A DNA stretch of 64,000 bases from Micromonospora ferruginea. GTDB lineage: Bacteria > Actinomycetota > Actinomycetes > Mycobacteriales > Micromonosporaceae. The position numbers and the translations under genes were made by a program. The stretch lies in assembly GCF_013694245.2 (NCBI RefSeq), contig NZ_CP059322.2:2104001-2168000 (forward strand), given 5' to 3'. The notes beneath the pieces are model-generated. The model worked only from the letters and a program-made list of their open reading frames with translations, was not told the DNA's origin and did no database searches. This document shows positions 25,543 to 31,912 of the stretch, piece after piece; the first letter of the stretch is position 1, and every line of letters begins with the position of its first letter.

Positions 25543-26340
25543 TCAGCCGCGCCGGCCCACGCCCCCCGGGGGTACGACGCCCTGGTGCCACCGCGGCGAG
25601 CGGCGCGGGCCGCCGGGGCGCCGCGACAGCGACCGGATCAACCCGGCGTGCACCCGCTGCTCGTCGCGTGCGGTCAGCCCGAGCTGGTTGTGCAGCACGT
25701 GCACCATGCCGAACGCCGCCGAGCCGTCGTAGCCGGGCGCGTGCCGGTGCGTCTCCAGCAGCCGCGACCAGCAGGTCAGCGGGTGCTGCTCGGTGGCCAG
25801 CGCGGCGGCGATCCGCCGCCACCGGGCCGGCGGCACCACCGCGACGTCCCGCGTGCCGGCCACGACCGGGGCGTCGGCGACGCGCAGCGCGGGACAGGTG
25901 CGGACCGCCGCCACCATGGTCAGGTCGACCGCGGCGCCGAGTCGGGCCGGCCGGTCCGGCGTCATCCCGATCAGCTCCACCGCCACGTCGACCAGCCGCA
26001 GGTCGGGCGTCGGCGGCCCGGAGAGCTGCGGCAGCCGCGTCGGGCCGTGCGCGCCGACCGCCGCGCAGAGACCGGCCAGGCGCGCCGCGAGCAGCGCCGG
26101 CGAGCCACCGAGCAGGTGGATGTCGACCATCCGCGGCGACTGGCGGGTGAACGACCAGCCGGACACCTCACCGACGGTTTGCAACTCGCGCAGGAGCGGG
26201 CCGACTCCCCGCGTCACGAACGCGTCGGCCACCGCGGCGCGCGGGGGCAGCAGGCACCGGAACACGTGCCAGCGATCGGGTGTCCTCTCGACCCCGGTCG
26301 CCGACGGACCGTCCAGACAGGATCGACCATGCATCGTCAT
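25543..26340 (-). CDS. Orphan SpaB C-terminal-like (thiopeptide-type) domain protein
   Basis: This 265-residue protein starts its domain at RWHVFRCLLPPRAAVADAFV and continues with GVGPLLRELQTVGEVSGWSF. This resembles the opening of the domain used for tRNA-Glu-dependent elimination in split lantibiotic/thiopeptide dehydratases. Near the end MVHVLHNQLGLTARDEQRVH matches the closing helix (H-x-x-x-N-x-LGL) of that domain. The usual FxRY motif is weakened (FTRQSPRMVDIHL), so activity is doubtful. No precursor peptide or full dehydratase is seen nearby. ATG start at 26340; it is divergent from the LAL regulator. Confidence 0.6.
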   Translation of the reverse strand: MTMHGRSCLDGPSATGVERTPDRWHVFRCLLPPRAAVADAFVTRGVGPLLRELQTVGEVSGWSFTRQSPRMVDIHLLGGSPALLAARLAGLCAAVGAHGPTRLPQLSGPPTPDLRLVDVAVELIGMTPDRPARLGAAVDLTMVAAVRTCPALRVADAPVVAGTRDVAVVPPARWRRIAAALATEQHPLTCWSRLLETHRHAPGYDGSAAFGMVHVLHNQLGLTARDEQRVHAGLIRSLSRRPGGPRRSPRWHQGVVPPGGVGRRG

Positions 26341-26736
26341 GAACCGTTCCCCCAACGTAGGCGTCGCACCGCCGCAGTCGACGGTAGGCCACGCCCGTCG
26401 AAGCGACAGTAGGGAAAACCCGACAGTGAGGTGAACCGATCGCGATCGCGGCGGCGCGCCGGGCGACCGGAGGGATCCGGGCGCGATTGGTTGACCACGG
26501 TCGATTCCTCTTCCAAGACGGTCAGATCCGGCCACTCTCGCGATCGTCACAGTTGTTTCGCGATCGTAGAGTGACACCGGGTGCTCGCCCCGACACCGGC
26601 GACGTTCCGGGCGGGTCGGGCACGCCGCACGGTCCACAAGGGGCGGAACTGGGGGGCGGCTGATGCGGGACCTGAGCGTGTCACCTGGCGCCGCCCCACC
26701 CGGTCGCGTCGAGGCGGGCCGGGCAGCGGTGCGCCG
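26341..26736. promoter_or_regulatory. 396-base divergent intergenic region
   Basis: This gap lies between the SpaB-like gene and the LAL regulator. It holds two copies of TCGCGATCGT (around 26538 and 26559) and a TAGAGT -10-like box at 26567-26572. The part 26581-26736 is open in frame with the regulator, but all three codon positions have similar GC (about 77-81% by my count), unlike real genes here. I therefore read it as a leader rather than coding sequence. Confidence 0.45.
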
Positions 26737-29493
26737 GTGAGCGGCGTCGAGCCGGTGGCGCCCGGCGGACCCCTGGAACCGCTGGTCGGCCGCAACTGCG
26801 CGCTCGACGTGTTCGACAAGGCGCTGTGCGCGGCCCGGGGCGGGCAGCCGTCGATGCTGGAGTTCGCCGCCGATCCGGGCTGCGGCAAGACGCGCCTGCT
26901 GCGCGAGCTGGCCGTCCGGGCCGGCCGGGCCGGCGTGCCGGTGCTCGCGGCGGCCGGCCGCGACGGGGACCGGGTGCTGCGCTCGCTCACCGCGCTGGTG
27001 GACCCGGCCGCACCGGCGGCGGGCCGGCCCGAACCGGTCGCGGGCGCGTCGGTGGTGCTCCTGGACGACCTGCACCTCGTGCCGCCGGCGGTGGCGACGC
27101 TGCTGGCCCGGCTCGCGCAGGCGCCGCCGGCCGGGCTGCTGCTGGTGGTCGCGTACCGGCCGCGGCAGATGCCCGGCTGGGCGACGGCCACGTTCGGTGG
27201 CGTGGTCCAGCTCAACCGGCGCACGTTCACCCTGTCGCCGCTGGATCCGGCCGGTGTGGCCGCGCTGCTCGGGCTGCCCGACGGCCGGGCCGGGCAACGC
27301 GTGCACCGGCTCTCCGGCGGGGTGCCCCGCTACGTGCTCGCCTACCGGCCCGAGGCGCTGGACGGCGCGGTCGCCGCGCTGCGCGGCCTGCCGGCGGAGC
27401 TGCCGTTCGAGGTCACCGCCGCGGTGCAGCTCGACGTGGACGCGCTCGAGGTCGACCAGCGGCGGATGCTGGAGGCGGTGTCGGTGTGCGCGGAGGGGTT
27501 CGAGCCGGCGCTCGCGGGCACGCTCGCCGGCCGTGACCCGGCCACCACCAGCGACCTGCTGGACGGGCTGGTCGCGGCCGACCTGCTGCGCACCGACCCG
27601 GCGCTCGCGCCGACCCTGCGCTTCCGGCACGAGGTCGACCGGGCGGTGGTGTACCGGTCGCTGTCCCCCGGCCGGCGACGCCACCTGCACGCCCTCGCCG
27701 CCGGCCTGCTGCGCGACCTCGGCCACCCGGTGACGCGCTACGCCGAGCACCTGTGGGCCGGTGGGCAGTGCACCGACCCGGCCACGGCCGACGCGCTGAT
27801 CGAGGCGGCGGAGAACCCGCAGACCCCACGGCTGGACGCCATCCGGTGGCTGACCGGCGTCCGCCGGCTACTGCCCGACGCCGGACCGGCCGACCCGTGC
27901 CGGATTCGCCTGGACTTCGCCACCGCCGACGCGCTGGTCGGCGCGGGCCGGCTGCGCCAGGCCCGGACGCTGCTGCAGGACCTCAGCCGCCGCCCGCTGC
28001 CCGACGACGACCAACGGGTCCGGGCGCTGGTGGCGCGGGCCCGCGTCGAGCGCCTGCTGGGACGGCCGTTCGACGCGTACGCCCTGCTGCTGCCGCGGCT
28101 CGACGCGCCGGCCGGGCCGCGCGCCCGGTTCGACCTGAGCGTGGAGGCCGCCGTGTCGGGCGCGCTCTGCGGCGCGGCCGGCGCCGGGCAGCACGCGTAC
28201 GCCCTGGGCCGGCTCGCCGACCAGCTCGACGAGCCCGGCTGCCGGACCACCGCGGCGGTGGTCCGCTGCTTCGTCGCCGCGCACGTCGACTGCGGCCTGC
28301 CGGTCGAGGAGGCGTTGGGCCGCGCGTCGTCCGAGGTGGACGCGCTCGCCGACGACGAACTCGCCCGCCACCCGGACCTGCTGGCGCTGCTGGCCTGGGC
28401 CGAGCACCTGCTGGAGCGGGACCGGTCCGCGCTGCACCACCTCGACCGGGCGCTGGAGATCTGCTGCCGCGCCGGCCTGGTCGCGTTGACCCCGTGGCTG
28501 CTGATCGGCCGCTGCGCGGTGACGTGCCGGCTGGGCAGCCTGGACCGGGCGCTGAGCGAGGGCGAGGACGCCGAGGAGGTGGCCGTGGCGATGGGCGTCG
28601 AACCGATGGTCGGGTTGGCCCGGGCGCACCGCGCCATCGCGGTGGCGTGGCGTCGCGGTCCCGCCGCGGCCCGACAGCTCGCCGAGACCGCCGTCCTGGA
28701 CGCGTCCACCCGGCGGTCCAACTGGTACGACGGGGTGAGTCAACGGGTGGCGGTGCGGCTGCGGTTCCTGGCCGGCGACCGGGTCGGCGCGGCGCCGGCC
28801 CTGCTGCGTGCCTGCGGTGGCGCCGACCTCGGCCAGGTGGAGGTGTCCGGCCGGGCCTGCTGGGCGTCGTCGCTGGCCGAGATGACCCACCGCGGCGGCC
28901 GGCGGGACGAGGCGCTGCACTGGCTGGCGGTGGCGGGGCGGCACGCGCAGCGGGTGCGGCTGCGCGGGCAGAGCGCCATGGTGCGGATCAGCCGCGCCCG
29001 GCTGACCCTCGACACCGATCCGCGCGGCGCGGCGGAGCTGGCCGGCGCCGCCGCCGACAGCTTCGCCGACATGGGCTGGCGGTTGGACGAGGCGTCGGCC
29101 CGGCTGGTGCGGGCGCGGGCGCTGTGCGACGTCCGGGAGTGGACGGCGGCCGAGGTGGAGCTGGCCGAGGCACGCCGGATCGCCGACCTGGTGGCCTCGC
29201 CACCGTTGCGGCGGGCGGTGGCCGCCGTGCAGAGCCGGGCGGCCGGCGCGGCCGGCCGCCGCCCCGACGGCGCGACCCGGGGCGAGCTGACGCTGACCCG
29301 GCGGGAGTGGGACATCGCCCGCCTGGTCGCGGCGGGGGCGAGCAACGCCGAGGCCGCCGAGCAGGTGTACGTGACGGTGAAGACGGTGGAGGCCCACCTG
29401 ACCCGGATCTTCCGCAAGACCGGGGTGTCCTCCCGGGCCGCGTTGGCGGCGCTGCTGGCCACCGGGGCGCTCAACTATCGGGGTCCGGCCTGA
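26737..29493 (+). CDS. LuxR-family large ATP-binding regulator (LAL)
   Basis: This 918-residue protein has an N-terminal AAA-type ATPase with P-loop ADPGCGKT (45-52) and Walker B VVLLDDLHLV, a long Ala/Leu-rich TPR-like helical middle, and a C-terminal LuxR HTH (TRREWDIARLVAAGASNAEAA, then VTVKTVEAHLTRIFRKTG). LAL proteins usually activate antibiotic clusters or sugar regulons. It is 0.7 kb from the left edge of the biosynthetic cluster and is the best candidate activator. The GTG start at 26737 precedes PLEPLVGRN; a longer start at GTG 26581 is possible but unlikely by codon bias. Confidence 0.85.
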   Translation: MSGVEPVAPGGPLEPLVGRNCALDVFDKALCAARGGQPSMLEFAADPGCGKTRLLRELAVRAGRAGVPVLAAAGRDGDRVLRSLTALVDPAAPAAGRPEPVAGASVVLLDDLHLVPPAVATLLARLAQAPPAGLLLVVAYRPRQMPGWATATFGGVVQLNRRTFTLSPLDPAGVAALLGLPDGRAGQRVHRLSGGVPRYVLAYRPEALDGAVAALRGLPAELPFEVTAAVQLDVDALEVDQRRMLEAVSVCAEGFEPALAGTLAGRDPATTSDLLDGLVAADLLRTDPALAPTLRFRHEVDRAVVYRSLSPGRRRHLHALAAGLLRDLGHPVTRYAEHLWAGGQCTDPATADALIEAAENPQTPRLDAIRWLTGVRRLLPDAGPADPCRIRLDFATADALVGAGRLRQARTLLQDLSRRPLPDDDQRVRALVARARVERLLGRPFDAYALLLPRLDAPAGPRARFDLSVEAAVSGALCGAAGAGQHAYALGRLADQLDEPGCRTTAAVVRCFVAAHVDCGLPVEEALGRASSEVDALADDELARHPDLLALLAWAEHLLERDRSALHHLDRALEICCRAGLVALTPWLLIGRCAVTCRLGSLDRALSEGEDAEEVAVAMGVEPMVGLARAHRAIAVAWRRGPAAARQLAETAVLDASTRRSNWYDGVSQRVAVRLRFLAGDRVGAAPALLRACGGADLGQVEVSGRACWASSLAEMTHRGGRRDEALHWLAVAGRHAQRVRLRGQSAMVRISRARLTLDTDPRGAAELAGAAADSFADMGWRLDEASARLVRARALCDVREWTAAEVELAEARRIADLVASPPLRRAVAAVQSRAAGAAGRRPDGATRGELTLTRREWDIARLVAAGASNAEAAEQVYVTVKTVEAHLTRIFRKTGVSSRAALAALLATGALNYRGPA

Positions 29494-29545
29494 CACCCCG
29501 GTTCTCTCGGTTGGACCGAAGAGAGATGAAGGATAGGCGACCGCA

Positions 29546-29608
29546 TGATGGTGTCGGACATCTTGGCTCCTGTCATACTGAGGTCCGATATCTTGTCTCC
29601 CACCATCA
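29546..29608. promoter_or_regulatory. Nested direct and inverted repeats
   Basis: The direct repeats GTCGGACATCTTGGCTCC (29553-29570) and GTCCGATATCTTGTCTCC (29583-29600) are 15 of 18 identical and start exactly 30 bases apart. They are framed by the inverted pairs TGATGGTG (29546) / CACCATCA (29601) and TCGGAC (29554) / GTCCGA (29583). The spacing of about three helical turns suggests cooperative binding of a dimeric regulator controlling the HTH gene at 29676. Confidence 0.55.
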
Positions 29609-29675
29609 GCACCCCCCGTTCAAGCAGATCGGACGGCCTCGCTGCCCCACCGGACATGCGCAGGAAGGCATCGCC

Positions 29676-30221
29676 GTGAGCCAATACATCATCACCATCG
29701 TCCCGGTGGAGGACGACGGCGAGGAGATCACCGGTCCGGTGGCCCAGACCGTCGTGCGGCTGGACACCGGCGACGGCCACCCCGTCGTCCGGGAGCTGAC
29801 CGTCCGTGCTCCGCAGAGCGCCGGCCTGACCGGCGAGCTGCCGTACGTCGACTTCGACGCCCTGCTGCGTGCCTTCGTCCCACCGCAGGACCGCGAGCGT
29901 GGCCGGCCGGCCGGCTCCGGCGACCGCCCCGGTCCGGTCGTCGGGCCGGTGCCCGCGGCCGTTCCGGTCACCCCGGCGGTCGCGCCGGGACCGCCGCCGC
30001 CGCGACCCGCCCGACGCCCGGCCGAGCCGGAGCGCCTCAGCCGGCTCAAGAGCGGGCGCGCCTACCGGCGGGCGCCCGACCCGGCCGACCTGGAGGCGGT
30101 CTACGAGCAGGTCGGCACCATCAGCCGGGTGGCCGAGCACTTCGACGTGCCGGTGCACACCGCGCAGGGCTGGATCAGCCGGCTGCGGCGCAAGCACGAC
30201 GCCGAGGTGAGCGCGGGCTGA
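29676..30221 (+). CDS. Small protein with C-terminal HTH
   Basis: This 181-residue protein has an N-terminal domain (SQYIITIVPVEDDGEEITG, then VVRLDTGDGHPVVRELTVRAP and LPYVDFDALLRAF), a Pro-rich linker (about 85-125), and a C-terminal helix-turn-helix (ADLEAVYEQVGTISRVAEHF and VPVHTAQGWISRLRRKH). It is probably a DNA-binding regulator of an actinobacterial type with no known role. GTG start with AGGAAGG upstream; an in-frame ATG at 29527 lies in repeat-rich DNA and is rejected. It ends eight bases from the convergent cluster operon. Confidence 0.7.
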   Translation: MSQYIITIVPVEDDGEEITGPVAQTVVRLDTGDGHPVVRELTVRAPQSAGLTGELPYVDFDALLRAFVPPQDRERGRPAGSGDRPGPVVGPVPAAVPVTPAVAPGPPPPRPARRPAEPERLSRLKSGRAYRRAPDPADLEAVYEQVGTISRVAEHFDVPVHTAQGWISRLRRKHDAEVSAG

Positions 30222-30229
30222 TCGCCGGC

Positions 30230-30781
30230 TCAGGCCAGCTCGGCCAGCGCCTCGGCGACCGCCGGGGCGGCGCCGTCCAGCCACCGGCCGATGCCCACCT
30301 CGGCGGTGTCGAACTCGCGTTCGAGCACGCACAGCCCGGGCGTCGGCACGCAGGCGCCCACCTCGGCCAGCAGCGCGCCCAGGTGGGTGTCGACGACGCG
30401 GCGGTGCCCGGACCGGGCCGCGGTCATCAGCGGCACCGCCACCACGCCGGCCAGCGCGCCCCGGGGCAGCACGTCCACGAAGAGCTTCAGCAGGCCGCTG
30501 TACGCCGCCTTGAAGGTGGGGCTGGCCACCAGCAGCAGCCCGGGACGGCGGACCGACTCCAGCACCTCGTCCAGCGCGTCCGGGCGGCTGCCCTGGCCGA
30601 CCAGCTCCGCGGTCAGCTCGGACAGGTCGATCACGCCCGGGGGCCCGACCGGGGTGGGCCCGCCGGCCAGCCGCCGGTGCAGCGCCGCCGCGGCGCCCAG
30701 CGCGACGGTCCGGGTCCGCGAGTGCGGTTTCGGGTTGCCGATCACCACGGTCAGCGGCAGGTGCCGCGCCGGCGCCGCCAT
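30230..30781 (-). CDS. NAD(P)H-dependent FMN reductase (SsuE/MsuE-like)
   Basis: This 183-residue flavodoxin-fold protein has VVIGNPKPHSRTR at the phosphate-binding loop and LLVASPTFKAAYSGLLKLFVD in the middle, the SsuE signature. It supplies reduced FMN to a flavin monooxygenase. It directly overlaps (TGATG) the SsuD-like gene, its likely partner. It is the last gene of the large leftward operon. ATG 30781 is chosen; a GTG at 30784 is possible. Confidence 0.88.
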   Translation of the reverse strand: MAAPARHLPLTVVIGNPKPHSRTRTVALGAAAALHRRLAGGPTPVGPPGVIDLSELTAELVGQGSRPDALDEVLESVRRPGLLLVASPTFKAAYSGLLKLFVDVLPRGALAGVVAVPLMTAARSGHRRVVDTHLGALLAEVGACVPTPGLCVLEREFDTAEVGIGRWLDGAAPAVAEALAELA

Positions 30782-31908
30782 CACCGGGCCGCCATCTCGG
30801 GCGTACGGTCGGTGTCCGGGGCGAGCAGGCCGTCGTGCCGCAGCAGCGGCAGCACCCCCTCGCCGACCCAGTACGCCTCCTCGAGATGCGGCTGCCCGGA
30901 GAGGATCAGGTGGTCGACGCCGGCGGCGTGGTACTCGGCGATCCGTTCGGCGACCTCCTCGTGGCTGCCCACCAGCGCCGCGCCGGCACCCGGCCGGACC
31001 AGCGAGTAGCCGGCCCAGACGTTCGGGTGGACCTCCATCCGGGCGTTGCCGCCGGCGTGCAGCGCCGCGGCCCGCCGCTGCCCCTCCGACTCGGTACGGG
31101 AGAACCGCTTGCGCGCCGCGTCGATGCGCGCCTGGTCGACGCCGGCGAGCAGTCGTTCCGCCTCGGCCCAGGCCTCCCGCGCGGTGTCCCGGCTGATCAC
31201 GTGCAGCCGGCTGCCGGTGCGCAGCGTCCGCCCCGCCTCCGCCGCCCGGTCGCGTGCCTGTGCCAGCAGCTCACCGAGGAGGGCGGGGGTCTCGCCCCAG
31301 GCGAGGTAGACGTCGGCGTGCTGGGCCGCCGTCTGCTGGGCGGCGGGCGACGAGCCGCCGAGGAAGACCGTCGGCGCGGTCTCCGGCGGCCGGGCCAGCA
31401 GCGCGCCGCGTACCCGGTAGTGCTCGCCCTCGTGGTCGACCGGCCGGCCGGACCAGAGCTGGTTGAGGATGGCCAGGAACTCCCCGGCCCGGGCGTAGCG
31501 GGCGTCGTGGTCCAGCCAGTCGCCGTAGCGGTGCTGCTCGTCCGGGTCGCTGCCGGCGACGATGTTGAGCAGCACCCGGCCGCCGGTGACCCGGTCCAGG
31601 GTGGCGGCCATCTGCGCAACCAGCGTGGGTGAGACGAGTCCCGGCCGCAGCGCGATCATGAACTTGAGCCGTTCGGTCTGCGCGGCCAGCGCGGACGCCA
31701 CGATCCACGGGTCCTCGCAGAACAGGCCCGCCGGGGTGAGCACGCTGGCGAAGCCGAGCCGGTCGGCGGCCTGCGCCACCTGGGCCAGATAGCCGACGTC
31801 CGGCCGGCGGCGGGTGATGCGCGCCGGGCGGCTCCCGCCCCGCGACGGCTCGGCCAGGTCCCGGCCGTCGCCGTGCGAGGGCAGGAACCAGTGCAGTTCC
31901 AGTGACAT
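30781..31908 (-). CDS. SsuD-like FMNH2-dependent monooxygenase (LLM)
   Basis: This 375-residue luciferase-like monooxygenase closely follows alkanesulfonate monooxygenase: WFLPSHGDGRDL at the start, RLKFMIALRPGLVSPTLVAQMAATLDRVTGGR, and LNIVAGSDPDEQHRYGDWLDHDARYARAGEFL (broken here by normal sequence). In sulfur metabolism it releases sulfite from sulfonates. Placed in this operon with its reductase, a tailoring oxidation is also possible, and no sulfonate importer is present. ATG at 31908. Confidence 0.88.
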   Translation of the reverse strand: MSLELHWFLPSHGDGRDLAEPSRGGSRPARITRRRPDVGYLAQVAQAADRLGFASVLTPAGLFCEDPWIVASALAAQTERLKFMIALRPGLVSPTLVAQMAATLDRVTGGRVLLNIVAGSDPDEQHRYGDWLDHDARYARAGEFLAILNQLWSGRPVDHEGEHYRVRGALLARPPETAPTVFLGGSSPAAQQTAAQHADVYLAWGETPALLGELLAQARDRAAEAGRTLRTGSRLHVISRDTAREAWAEAERLLAGVDQARIDAARKRFSRTESEGQRRAAALHAGGNARMEVHPNVWAGYSLVRPGAGAALVGSHEEVAERIAEYHAAGVDHLILSGQPHLEEAYWVGEGVLPLLRHDGLLAPDTDRTPEMAAR

Positions 31909-31912
31909 CGGG

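Noticed and set aside
26581-26736. Longer start of the LAL regulator at GTG 26581
   Set aside because: A -10-like box precedes it, but GC at the three codon positions is flat (about 77-81%), unlike coding DNA here; kept only as an alternative.
29527-29675. N-terminal extension of the small HTH protein from ATG 29527
   Set aside because: The region is repeat-rich and lower in GC, encodes an unusual His/Arg-rich peptide, and a better GTG start with AGGAAGG lies at 29676.
30230-31908. SsuD/SsuE pair as a simple sulfonate-utilisation operon
   Set aside because: No SsuABC importer is present and the genes are the last two of the overlapping PKS operon; sulfonate use cannot be excluded but is less likely.
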